From Chara braunii (Eukaryota; Streptophyta; Charophyceae; Charales; Characeae), in assembly GCA_003427395.1 (NCBI GenBank), contig BFEA01000443.1, positions 1,194,240 to 1,258,239 on the forward strand: DNA of 64,000 bases, in the 5' to 3' direction. Positions 44,900-55,518 of the stretch are shown here, in pieces (within the stretch, counting starts at the first letter, position 1; each line of letters starts with the position of its first letter). Below the pieces are notes generated by a model. The model saw nothing but the letters and a program-made list of their open reading frames with translations, was not told the origin of the DNA and ran no database searches. A program made the position numbers and the translations under genes.

Positions 44900-45800
44900 G
44901 CGATCCAGTCGTCAAGCGCAGGACAACGAGTGTCTGGGTGCAACCGTCATGGTCGTAGGAAGTCCGCAGGTACACGAGGGTGGTAACCGAGGTCGCAATA
45001 AGAATGGCGGTATTCTCGTGGCTGACGAAACGGCGTGGTTCTACACAATCTCAGCGTGGGCCGATTGTAAGTCTCACTACTGCTCATCCCTAACAACCTT
45101 TCAGAGGATATTACCAAGAGTTTTATTAGTGGCCTCAGTCTGACCATCCGTCTGAGGGTGGTAAGATGATGAAAAGCGGAGCTGGGATCCGTACACCTCG
45201 TGTAGGCGTCGCCAGAATGTGTTGGTAAAGCACATGTCACGGTCGGAGATGATGCTCAGAGGTAGGCCATGATCTCTCAAAACTCGTTCCAAGACGATGT
45301 CGGCGATCTCACGAGCGCTAATGCGATAGCGGCACGAGACAAAGCGTCCACGCTTCGTGAAGTGATCGATGGCAATCAAGATAGCATCATGACCACACTC
45401 AGTGGGTGGGCAGAGGGGACCAACAAAATTCATCGAGCTGGACTGCCAACGACCCTCAGATATGGGTACAGGTTGAAGTAACTCATACGAAAGGTGGTTC
45501 ACATTGTTCACCTCCTGGAAGGTAGGATACTCCTTCACGTAGGTTTTGATGAAGTCCTTGGACTTCAGCCAGACGTATAGGCGGCGAACATGAGCGAACG
45601 TATTGTGGAAGCCCATATGACTGGCAACTGCCTGGTTATGGAACTCTGCTACGGCGTGGACGCGGAGCTATCCGGGGGAGGGAATACAAATAGATGGTTC
45701 TAACTGACCAGATCTACCATGCCAGTACACGAGCCCATTCTCACCGAGCGAGTATGAAGGAACAATCTGGCCACACCTCAATGTCACGTGCATGTCGCGA
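44900..45800 (-). pseudogene. Integrase core of Element B, catalytic Asp lost
   Basis: The main frame is 45616-45101. The zinc-binding Cys pair is gone (EYPTFQEVNNV where C-x2-C is expected). SSMNFVGPL stands where Element C has SMDFIAPL, so the first catalytic Asp is Asn. SIISDRDMCF keeps the second Asp and DGQTEATNKTL keeps the Glu. Other frames continue the domain at either end, showing frameshifts. Confidence 0.85.
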
Positions 45801-45869
45801 TAATCGAGACAGTGGCGGTAATGAGTGCGATATGCGTCGATCACCGATTGATCAACAATGGTGACGGAG

Positions 45870-46765
45870 ATGACAACAAGGTGGATGGATTCCCGATTGT
45901 GATCAGAACGGCGAGACAAGGCATCGACGACGTGGTTCGTTTCACCCTTGATATGCTAAGTGGTGAAACTGAACTCGGATAAAGCACGCCACCAACGTGT
46001 CTGCCGAGGAGAAAGCTTGGGCTTCGTGAGGAAAGCCTGGACAAACGAGCTGTCCGTGCGCACCATGAAGGGTGCCCTATGCAGATAATGACGCTAATGT
46101 CGGGAAGCATAAACTATTGTGAGAACCTCACGTTCATCGGCAGTGTAGTTGTTCTCGAGAGGCAGTAAGTGACGGGAGTAGGAAGTGATCGGGCAATCCC
46201 CAACACGAGCCTCGACAGTCCCATCCTCCACGATGGTCGGGGAGTAAGTGGCTGGAGAACTGTCAGTGGAGGGAAGTGGTGGGTGGATAGCCGTCAGTCG
46301 AGAAACAATGTCAGCAAGAGGGGTTGGGAAATGGGGAACATGGGGATAAGGTGAATCAGGAGGAGAGGGAAACACCTGAGAAAGTAGAACTCCTATTGCA
46401 AAGTCTAATGCATCAGTGGTGACGATAAAGGGACAACCAAAATCATGGAGGCGAAGAACCGACACACACGTCACCGCCTTCTTGAGAGCGCGGAAGGCGT
46501 CCTCACAGAGGGGTGTCCAAAACCACGACGGGTTCTTCTGGAGGAGGGTGGAGATAAGGACGTAGGAATACCTAGCGTATCCTTGGATGAAATTACTATT
46601 GTAACTAGTCAGGCCTAGGAAATTGCGAAGCTGCTTGACGGATGTGAGGACGGGCCACTCCGCAATAGCAGTGATCTTCTCGTTGTCCATGTGGAGACCC
46701 TGGTCAGACACATGGTGTCCTGAAAAGTTCACAAAAAGTTCACTTTGCGTTGGATAAAGCGACAC
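45870..46765 (-). pseudogene. RT connection and RNase H of Element B
   Basis: The frame 46765-46094 reads the RT C-terminal blocks (HHVSDQGLHMDNEKI, FLGLTSYNSNFI), then the RNase H block VTTDALDFAIGVLLSQ (Asp kept, Ser after it changed to Leu). After a Pro/Ser-rich insert comes YTADEREVLTIVYA (Glu). After a stop, another stretch reads MVRTDSSFVQAF and NHVVDALSRR near 45900-46050. So the catalytic acids are mostly present but the frame is broken. Confidence 0.85.
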
Positions 46766-47345
46766 TTACTAAGTTTGGTGTAGAAGCCATGCTTGTGTAT
46801 GCGATGTAGGACATCGTGTACGTGTCTGAGGTGGTCCTCTAAGGTACGACTGTAGACCAAAATGTCCTTTAGGTACACGAGAATGTACTCTTCAAGGATA
46901 TCCCTGAAGATATTGTTCAACGCCATCTGGAAGGTGGCGGGTGCTTTGGTGAGGCCGAATGACATCATTGTGAACTCGTAGTGGCTGAAGAGCGACCAAA
47001 AGGCGGTCTTCGTTTGGTCCCCTGTGGCAACGTGGATCTGGTGGTAACCGCTAGGAAGATCGATCTTCGTGAAGAAGCGGTTGAGTGCCGGACGGTCAAA
47101 CAACTCATCCGCGGGGGCGTGGGATAGTTGTTCTTAACCGTGTAATGGTTAAGGCCGCGTTAGTCAATGGAGAGGCGGAGAGTTTCATCCACTTTGCAAG
47201 CAAAGAGGACGGGTGCACCCCAATGGAAGTTACTAGATTTAATGAAACCCAATCGAAGGAGCTCCTCAAGTTGATGCTTGAGTTTCGTGACATCTCGAAT
47301 CGAGCGTCGGTAGGGTGCCTGATGGTGGACATGATAGTTAGGCAC
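46729..47345 (-). pseudogene. pol: Reverse transcriptase of Element B, YLDD changed to YLKD
   Basis: The N-terminal fingers are in 47345-47160 (LEELLRLGFIKSSNFHWGAP, ending at a stop after LRLSID). The palm is in 47103-46729 (FFTKIDLPSGYHQI, MMSFGLTKAPATFQ). The catalytic block reads ILVYLKDILVYSRT near 46855-46895: the first Asp of the YxDD box is Lys, which abolishes polymerase activity. Frames of the two parts differ. Confidence 0.9.
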
Positions 47346-47419
47346 GAGCTGGATAAACTGCTCAACACCTCGCTTCGGAGGGATCCTGCTCTATGAGAAA
47401 TACTGAAGGGAAACATCGT

Positions 47420-48293
47420 TGTACTCTCGAATCAGATCACGAACGACACAAGTTCCTCAACGTCTGCGTTGGAACGAGACGTATGTGTGGACTCGACAAT
47501 GGACGGCGTAGGGACTTGGGATGTGGAGGGGGTATCCATAGGCTGTGGGGTGGATGTAGAGATCGTAGCCGCAAAGATGGGGGAAGGGTCAGGGGGATGG
47601 GTCTGCAAAGAGATGAGCCTCAACCTCTGGACAAAGTGGATCATTGCGAAGAAGATCCATGACGTTCACTAAGTAGAACATGGCGTCCTCCTGACATATG
47701 AAGTGAGCAAACTGACGAGGAGAAGTGAAGGTGATGTTTGGGTGGGACCCAAAGGGACGAGGGTCACAGGGAGGTAGGTTGGGAGGGGTGCCGCCCGTGG
47801 TTCCAATGAAGGGGACTCGATGGGTCTGACCACACTTCGTTTTGAGAACGATTGTCTCGGTTGCCCATTTGACTTTTGTGCCATAGAAATGGCGAGACCA
47901 GGGAGTGCCAAGGATAATGTGGTACCCATTCTACAACTCGTCGAACTATGTGGACGAATGGTAGCGCCGAGGCGCCTGGGTACTATCCGGTGGCTGGAGG
48001 GTGAGGGAAAAGTGGAGGTCGGGGACCGTCTGATCGAAGAAGCGCTGTGTTTTGTTATCTCCGAGGGTAATGGAGATAGGAGAGTGAGACCCGGAGGTAG
48101 TTAGACGAACTTCGTCAACCATACGAGGGTGAACGAAGTCTCCCTACGAGCCGAAGTTCCATAAAGCGTGGTACATCCTCATAGATGTCCCGAAGTGGAT
48201 AGGATTGATAGTGAGGGTGCGATCAGGGTCAGAGAGCAGAGCGAGAAGATGACGAGGGACGTTTACGTGCCTCATGAGTCGCTCCCGACGAGC
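47420..48293 (-). pseudogene. Protease region of Element B
   Basis: In one minus frame near 48134-48175 the sequence MYHALWNFGS, a stop, then GDFVHPR aligns with YRALWDSGSTGDLIHPR of Element C. The catalytic Asp is Asn, Ser is Phe, and Thr is a stop. Downstream blocks (GTPWSRHFYGTK, FICQEDAMFYLVNVMDLL) match the protease-RT linker of Element C. The call rests on comparison with C. Confidence 0.75.
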
Positions 48294-50560
48294 CTAAAGA
48301 ATGCTCAAATCAAGGAGAGATGACACGACGCCATCGCGAGTCCCCATCTTAGCGCTACAACGAGTTGTGTGAATTGCGCAATGCGCCGGAAGTCTCGAAG
48401 GGGAAGGACTAGATGTGGCGGTTTGTTGTGGGGCAGATGGTACCTTGATAGACGGCGGACCAGAGGGAACAGTGCCTGTCGTGTCCTGAGGATCTTCTAG
48501 TGTGGTAGCCAAAGGGGCAAACCGTGACTCGGTGGTCGGGAAGCCAGCTACCTGCGAGGCCTCAGCAGTACACTGCACCATGACTAGCTGGATGGGACTG
48601 GTCGGGCGGGGTCGGGGGGGGACTGAGATCGGCGCTGACGAGAAATGTCAGTGTCGATCGAGGGCGGCATGGTATGGACACCATAAGGAGGTGGGTCCAT
48701 CCTGATGGCAACGAAGGCAACCGCGACAGGCCTCGAGGGCGGCGCGCTCCTTAGGGGATAAGGCTTCGCGAGGAGGGACGAAACCCTGCAGAGGTCTACC
48801 TGAGGGATAGTGAACGTGTGGGTGTCAACCAATGAAACCCGGCTGCGAGCACGGCCTATGGTGGACATCGTCATTTGCAAGCGGTAGCCCATCGGGACAG
48901 TGTCGTCATCCAAGTGGTACTAGGTGATATCCCGAAGCTCGAGGTCCTCAGGGTCGTCCCCAAGGGTAGGGTTAAGCTTGGTCGAGGCGTCCTCACCATA
49001 CTCGAGAGAACTGTAGTGCCGAGAGAATGGCGCTTCAGGCTGAGCTGGTCGGCGAACGAGGCCGGCAAAAGAGAAATGAATGCGAATAATGTCGCGTGAC
49101 TAGGTGGGGGCGGTGGATTGCGAAGAAGATGGGGCGTCGGAGGAGCGACGCCGCATCTTCTGGTATTGTCGAGCACCCTCGTAGGCCTGCTTTGTGGAGG
49201 TGAAGGTCTGTAGCCAGAGCTTGATGCGGTAGTCAGTCGGAAGATTGACGAGGAACCTGTTGGTGAGAAGGACCTCAGGTAGGAGTGCCTCATCTCAAAT
49301 GAGGTAGGGGGCCTGAAACACCCGGATGTGACGCTTAAGGTCTGCTGGTGCGGAGGACCCGCGCCATTGCGTCTAGGTGACCCGATCTAAGGCGTCAATT
49401 GCGTTGTGTAGAGTGCCATAGCGGTCATGAAGGAAGGTGGTGAAGTCCGCAAAGGTGGGAGCCTCACCCGAGTGAGTACGATGGGTATAATAGTTCTCTC
49501 ATGCGAAGAAAGCGTTGCCTCGCAATTTCGTTGCGAGCAGAGAGCACCACAACTCCTGACTAGTGTTTGTCAATGTTAGTGTACTTGTGGTAGCCTGTAA
49601 CCAATGCGACACACAAAGTGTGTCATCGTAGTCGGGTATATCCGACAAGTGCACAAGGGGGAGACCCATGTGCTGACAGCAAGGGGAAGAGGTTGATGGG
49701 TCTGCAAGACAAAAGTGGGAAGGGTGGTATAAGAAGAAGAAGGGTGACCAGCATGTGAATGGTGAGGTTTTCTCAGGGTGAGTATCTCCGCCTGGAGTTG
49801 CGCCACAATGGCCTGTAAGGTAGTCACTCGCTGGGTACGCAGGGTTGGAGGTGGAGGAGTCGGAAAGGGTACCCTAGGGGGAGGAGGAGTAACGAACTGT
49901 AGGGAACCCTGAGGTGGGAGTGACGAGATAAGGGGAGGAGGGAGGGCTCTGGGCCGTAGTGTCAGGACCGAAGCGGGAAGCTGGTAAGCAACACCGGGAC
50001 AAGTAGATGAAACTACCTCACCAGATACCGGTATCTGGGTAGCAACATCTGCGATAGTTGCCGAAGCGGCAGGGGCGGCAGGGGCCGAAGGTTGTGCCAC
50101 AACAAACGGTATGGTCGGAGTGGTAGCGATACTCAGCAGTATGGAGGGGGTGTCTCGCGGAGGAGGAGGAACCACCACGTCTTCGTGTTTGGGGTCGTGG
50201 GGAACCGGCTGGGAACCGGTAAGGGATAGGGTGTGAGAGTGGTTGGGAGAGCGATGAGGAGAATCCTTGAGGCGGTGGATGTCAAGGTCGAGCGCATTGC
50301 GTTGCGCCTGTATAGGTCCAAGCGTATCGAGGCGCGCTTGCATTGGTGCGAGGAGGGTCGCGAGAAAAGTCTCAAGGTCCATAGAGGTGTGACCGAGAAC
50401 TGTTGATTGTTTGAGCGCCTGAGAGGTGGTTGGCGCCGCAACGATCTCTTTGGATACGCTCGCATCCATGTGCGGTGGATGGGTGGAGGTAGACATGGCG
50501 GGCAGTGGAGAAGGAGGTGGGGAAAGAGAAGGGTTGGTGTGTGGAGAAAGAGGTCCACCA
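48294..50560 (-). pseudogene. gag: Gag of Element B, zinc knuckle His lost
   Basis: A Pro/Ser/Thr-rich N-terminal part (frame 50496-49576) contains a leucine-rich helix (LQAIVAQLQAEILTLR near 49765-49815). The capsid stretch at about 49300-49560 reads RGNAFFA, stop, ENYYTHRTHSGEAPTFAD and LLPEVLLTNRFLVNLPTDY. Further on, ACRGCLRCHQDGPTSLWCPY near 48680-48740 is a zinc knuckle in which the His of C-x2-C-x4-H-x4-C is Pro. Several stops and frame changes. Function as for other retroelement Gag proteins. Confidence 0.8.
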
Positions 50561-50599
50561 GTGAGAGGAAGAGGACCGCGGGAGCGGAGCGGGTAGTCG

Positions 50600-51536
50600 T
50601 GACCCAGCGAGCTCCGTGATCAGCGGGTCTCGCGTGAGAGGGTGGCGTGAAGCCGGTCGAGGGGAGAGGAGCCGTTCGGGTCCAGGGTGCCCGACCGGAG
50701 GAGGCGGGAGAGGAGGGGGTTTAGGAGAGCCCTAAGCCCTAGAAAACCCCTAAGAAAATCCTAACCGGAGTTTGGGGGGTTAGGGTAGAGCAGCGACGAC
50801 CTAATCAAGAAAATAAAATAACAAATATGGAGGGGAGGGGGAAAGAAAAATAAATAAATAGTAAATTTTTGGGATAAAAATAAAATAAAATAAATAATAA
50901 AGATAAAGAAAGAAAGAAGTAAGCAAAATGTGAAGAGAGAAATAATATTTGTTTTTTTGAATTTTCGGCAACATTTCCCTATCCCCCATGGGGTCAAAAA
51001 TGTGCCAAGAGAAAGGAGAGACCAAGAGAAGCACATTAAGTTTCAAAATGCCGCAAATTATAGTTTTTAGAAAACTAAATAAAAAAATAAAGAAATGAGG
51101 AGGTGGAGGAGAGTGAAGAGAAGATTATGTTTTGAAATTAAAAAAAAAAATCAGTAGCATTTCATTAGCCCAATAGGGTCGAAGTGTGGCGTTAAGAAGA
51201 ATGGCCAAGTAATATGGGAAAATTTGGTCAGCACTTTGCTACCCCCAAAGAGTCAAAATGTGCTGAAAAAAGACTAAGTAGAGAAAACAGAAATTTCGGC
51301 AGCACTTCGTTACCCCCAAGGGGTCAAAATGTGCACCGGAAGCAAGAAGGACTAAGTAAAGAAGTTATAAGGGTGCCGCATAATTTTTTTTTTAATAAAT
51401 AAAAATAAAAATAAAATAAAATAAAATGAGAAAGAAGTAGGGGATAAGATAATTCAAACTTTCGGAGAAAAGAAAAAATTTAAATAAAAGAGAAAGACAA
51501 AAGAAGAAGAAAAAACAGAAAAATTCAAAGTTGGGG
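50600..51536. other. AT-rich 5' flank of Element B with a dispersed repeat
   Basis: Non-coding, A-rich sequence upstream of the Element B gag, probably leader or LTR. Four diverged copies of a ~40-bp motif are listed separately. AAATTCAAAGTTGG near 51521 resembles AAATTCAAAGTCGG near 59992, upstream of Element C. Confidence 0.5.
50960..51337. repeat. Four dispersed copies of a ~40-bp motif
   Basis: Variants of GGCAGCACTTCGTTACCCCC followed by AAGGGGTCAAAATGTGC occur at about 50965, 51152, 51227 and 51297. CCCC-AAGGGG is a short inverted core. Spacing is irregular (65-190 bp), so this is not a simple tandem array. Confidence 0.75.
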
Positions 51537-51661
51537 NNNNNNNNNNNNNNNNNNNNNNNNNNNNNNNNNNNNNNNNNNNNNNNNNNNNNNNNNNNNNNNN
51601 NNNNNNNNNNNNNNNNNNNNNNNNNNNNNNNNNNNNNNNNNNNNNNNNNNNNNNNNNNNNN
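51537..51661. other. Assembly gap (125 N)
   Basis: A run of N between Elements B and C. The true length and content are unknown; both flanks are low-complexity A- or G-rich. Confidence 0.98.
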
Positions 51662-52189
51662 GGGGGAGGGAAGGGGGAGAGGAGGGTGAGAGAATGAGAG
51701 AGAAAGGGATAAGAAAGGTGGAGAGGAGTATAACAGATTAGTAGAAGATGGTCAATGGGGGGGGGGAGGAGAGAAAAAGGATGGTGCAAGATGAGTGAAG
51801 AGGGAGGTAGGAGAAGGGATTAGTGATAGAGTTAGAAAAAATGGTGAGATGTTGTAGGGGCGAGAGAGAGAGTGGGGTAGGAGAGTAGGTTAGTGAAACG
51901 AGGTGATACCAAACTCTCGATTGGCCAAGAGCAACAAGATCACCAAGATCCACTGGATCTTGGCCTTCACGATGCTGGCAGCCTGCTTGTGACGCACGTG
52001 CGGAGATGGAGATGGAGAGAGAGAGAGAGAGAGGAGATGGACACACACGAGAAGCAGCAGCTGAGTGAAGGTATCATCTGGCTGAATGAACAAACGAATG
52101 AAGAATGAATGAACCAACCTCCCGACCAGGGCCTAGGCCGAAGTGATGTACCGGCCTAGGTCCTGGTCCGGGAACAACCTGGTACCGGA
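51662..52189. other. No gene seen
   Basis: GA-rich sequence after the gap, a GA microsatellite at 52014-52033, then CCAGGGCCTAGGCC-type near-palindromes near 52120-52220. Confidence 0.45.
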
Positions 52190-52453
52190 CCAGGGCCGGG
52201 CCGACGGCCTGAAACTGGTCCGGCCTCACTATCGGGCCGTAGGGGTAGCGCTACACGATCCTCAGACCTGTGAATGGATCAAGCGATACATCAAACACGC
52301 TATCCGCTGAAATAGCGGAAACCCAAAAGGAACGGCAAAGAAAACAATCATAGATGCGGAGCAAGCTTCATGCAGGAAAAGAGATGCAATGTAGACTAAG
52401 CCTTAAGCCTAATCTATGCAACAATGTCCGGTCTGAGTCGACCCAAAAAGCAG

Positions 52454-52540
52454 AAAAATGTCTGACCTGTGTTGGCCAAGAAAGAGAAAAATGTCTGACA
52501 TGTGTCGGCCAAGAAAGAGAAAAATGTCTCATGAGCCGAA
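52454..52540. repeat. 33-bp tandem repeat in the 3' region of Element C
   Basis: GAAAAATGTCTGACCTGTGT followed by TGGCCAAGAAAGA occurs two and a half times with few changes. Confidence 0.85.
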
Positions 52541-53471
52541 GTGGCTGAATAGAAATCAACACCAAGGCCCTAAAGGCCAAAGAATAACTAAACGAATGTC
52601 CTAAGTCGAAAAAGAAGGTGGCACAGTCTCACGTGCCCTGTACACAATGCACAATACTTGAACAAAAGAGAAGGAAACTCAGTCGCATGGCAGAGGTAGG
52701 AATGGGTGGGAAGACGGTAGGTACAACTTTCAGATAAACTCCAAAGGGGTACCCACACAACCAGGTAAGGGTCGTCAGGCTCAGAGGGAGGGTAACAGCA
52801 TAACACCGGGCTCAATGGAAACCATCAAATGGGTACCGCCAGCTGAAAGGGGAAAGGCACTCCATAAGGGAGCACACATAAGTTGAGCCTGGAAGGAAAG
52901 AGGGCTATGCCGGCATAGACATGTGGCCAAAAGCCGCGAGCAAAGAAAACGTACACTCTAGAGGAGGGCGCGCAGCATACGGAAAGGAAGAAGGGCGATA
53001 GACGGACACACCCACATAGACAAGGAAAATGTGGGTCATCATGCGACTGAAGGGTAAGCTCGAGGGTGGTGGATAGGTGGGAATGATGGGAACTCTGTAG
53101 CCGAAAAGTGAAGTAGTCCAATTGATGAGTCTCCAGACTGAAGTCGAGCCGAAGTAGCCTGGATAAAGTAGGAGTACCGCAAAAACCGAGCAAAAGTCCG
53201 AAACAATGCGACAGGTACTCTGGTACTGAGGAGAAGCACTGAGGTCGAAAGTCGAATGTATAAGTCGAATGTAGAAGCCGAATGTAGAGGCCGAATGTAG
53301 AACCCAAAACCGGGAGTTGCTGCATTAGTGTCCAAGAATGGTAAAAGATAGAGAGCATATAGGGGGTATAGATCAGTCACGATAGCGAGAAGGAAGTCGA
53401 TGGGTACGCTGAGGGCGAGAGGAGTCAACTGCATTAACAGGCGGAACCACATCCACGGGGGAAGGAGGACC
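52541..53471. other. 3' non-coding region of Element C
   Basis: About 930 bp after the chromodomain stop with no recognisable gene. GAATGTAGAGGCCGAATGTAG-type short repeats occur near 53250-53300. It probably contains the 3' untranslated part and LTR. Confidence 0.45.
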
Positions 53472-53867
53472 TCAGGTGGGTACCAGCGGAGCAGGAGGAC
53501 CCATCGATGGAAGAGGGGGAATGTTAGTGGTCGCTGAAGTAGATGGGTCAGTGGGAGGACGAGAAGTAGGAGGGGATGATGATGAAGGGAAAGGGTGAGC
53601 ACGATCGTAAGCATGCACGGAAGTTATGGCATGGTTCAGGTGCTCGAGAGGCTCCCAAGTAGACTCCTCGCCAGGGTAACCCTTCCATCGAACGAGATAC
53701 TCGAGGCGGGGAGGATCACCGTCGGTCATACGCCGGGATACGATATCAGAGATGACAAACTCCTCATGACCTTCAATGATGATGGGAGAAGGGCGAGGGT
53801 AAGGTCGACCGTGAAACTCGGGAGGAGACCGTCTGAAGGGGTGCAAAAGATACATGGAACACATCAT
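53472..53867 (-). pseudogene. Chromodomain of Element C
   Basis: A 131-codon frame. After PSPIIIEGHEEFVISDIVSR comes LEYLVRWKGYPGEESTWEPL at about 53640-53705, a canonical chromodomain with the aromatic positions kept, followed by a Ser/Thr/Pro tail. A frameshift separates it from the integrase frame that overlaps it at 53773. Confidence 0.9.
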
Positions 53868-54681
53868 GTAGGTTAGCGCGATACATGGAATTGGGGAGCT
53901 TCAATTTGAAGCTCACCGGATTGTCATGATTGGGTCTGGCGGGTGCAAGAATGGTGCATGGTCTGATGTATCGATGTCTGAATTTCCGAAGCGTGTCAGC
54001 TTCGGGCTGGAAGTGACGTGCATCGACAAGGACCTCGTCGCCAACTTTGAAGGGGTGGTTAATGCAAGAACGGTTGGCATGAGTGGCCATGTGAGTCTGG
54101 GAGTTAGCAATGCTCTCTCGAGCCTTGTTGAGAAGCGCATCCATCTCCTTTACCCAGTCGTCGAGCGCTGGGCATTTGGTGTCGAGATGGATCTGAGATA
54201 GATGAAGAAGATCAGATGGGACACGAGGATGGTATCCCAAGTCACAGTAGTAGGGAGACATGCCAATGGCAGGTGAAATAGCATGGTTATAAGCAATCTC
54301 TGCGTGAGCAAGGTGGAGATCCCAATCAGAGTCATTCTCAACAAACTTCTTGAGGATACTCCTAAGAGTTTTGTTGGTGACCTTGGTCTGTCCATCTGAC
54401 TGGGGGTGATAGGAGGAGGAGAAGCGGAGCTCGGAGCCATAGATCTCATGAAGTCCACGCCAGAAATGAGAAGTAAAGCGGGGATCGCGATCAGAGACGA
54501 TGCTAGTGGGGAGACCGTGATGAATGACAATACGGTTGAAGTATAGGGAGGCGATGTCTTTAACTGAACTAACATACCTGCAAGGGAGGAAGTGAGCATG
54601 CTTAGTCAACCGACAGACAACGACGAAGATGGCGTCGTGGCCCCGTGGGGTAGGGGGCCTCAGAGGTGCGATGAAGTCCAT
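53773..54681 (-). pseudogene. Integrase of Element C, catalytic Glu changed to Lys
   Basis: The frame is open for 302 codons. SMDFIAPLRPP holds the first Asp and TSIVSDRDPRFTSHFW the second. Where Element B reads DGQTEATNKTL, this reads DGQTKVTNKTL, so the third catalytic acid is Lys. Upstream, in another frame near 54750-54890, HLGVFKTLDRLYHHYYW keeps the zinc-binding His region, but CRIFQEAN has lost the second Cys. The C-terminal strands FKVGDEVLVDARHF and LHDVFHVS are present. Confidence 0.88.
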
Positions 54682-54929
54682 GGAGACATAAGTCCAACGT
54701 TGAGTAGGAATGGGTAAGGGCTGAAGAAGACCGTAGGGGGGGTGGTTCAGAATGTTGGCCTCCTGAAAGATCCTGCAGGTGCGGACGTACTCCTTAGTGA
54801 AAGGACGACAGTGCTCCCAGTAGTAATGGTGGTAGAGGCGGTCAAGTGTCTTGAAGACACCGAGATGACCGGCGGCGCGCTGGTCGTGACACTCGTCGTC
54901 GGCCCGATCGTGGAGCTAGCAAGTAGAGG

Positions 54930-55518
54930 GCACGCATAAGTGGGGAGTACAAGTACCTTGGCGACCAAGCCAATATAGAAGTCCAGAGGGATCAAGCTGG
55001 AAGCTAGGGACGGACTTGCCAGCCTGTAGGTCAGCGTAGATGGACTGAAACTCAGGGCACTGGGTGTATGCACGACAGTACCCATCCAGAAAGGCGGGGT
55101 GGATGGTGGGAGTTGAAATAGCAGATAGCTGACGATCCTCGCACTCAAGGTCGGGGCGGCGGGATAATGCATCTGCGACGCGATTGCTTTCGCCGGAAAT
55201 CTTCTTGATGGTGAAGTCGAACTCTTAGAGGTCACGCCACCAACGAGCCTGGCGAGAAGTGCGCTTAGGCTTTGGCTGGAAGGCGGCGATGACATAGTTG
55301 TCCGTCAAAATGGTGAAAGTATGACCGTGCAAGTGATGACGCCACTTCTTAAGAACGTAAACCAGTGCAAAGACCTCAAGCTCGTCGGCAGTATAGTTAC
55401 GCTCAGTGGGAAGTAGCTGTCGAGATAGATAAGCAACCGGACACTCTCCATCGTGAGACGCGACTGTACCGTCATCAGCGACGTCAGGAATATAAGGGGG
55501 TGGGCTGGATGGGTGCAA
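54930..55518 (-). pseudogene. RNase H C-terminal half and linker of Element C
   Basis: The frame 55518-55225 reads NYTADELEVFALVYVLKKWR (catalytic Glu) and TFTILTDNYVIAAF (Asp). A second frame reads ISGESNRVADALSRRPD near 55150-55200 (last Asp), then a linker with LDPSGLLYWLGRQG. The acids are kept but the frame is shifted from RT. Confidence 0.85.

Larger units (their letters stand above)
43150..51536 (-). mobile_element. Element B: decayed Ty3/gypsy chromovirus
   Basis: Minus-strand coding runs from gag (about 50560) through protease, RT, RNase H and integrase to a chromodomain stop at 44180, about 6.4 kb. The ~230-bp non-coding block at 43150-43360 (ACGATCCTC, GATGCGGAGCAAGCT, GCAATGCAG motifs) matches 52230-52400 at the 3' side of Element C. 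I could not define LTR edges, so the bounds are approximate. Most catalytic sites are lost: protease D to N, RT YLDD to YLKD, integrase first Asp to Asn. Confidence 0.85.

Noticed and set aside
54742-55295. Minus-strand 182-codon Ser/Leu-rich frame
   Set aside because: The overlapping frame with VADALSRRPD and HLGVFKTLDRLY is the true RNase H-integrase linker; this one is a shadow.
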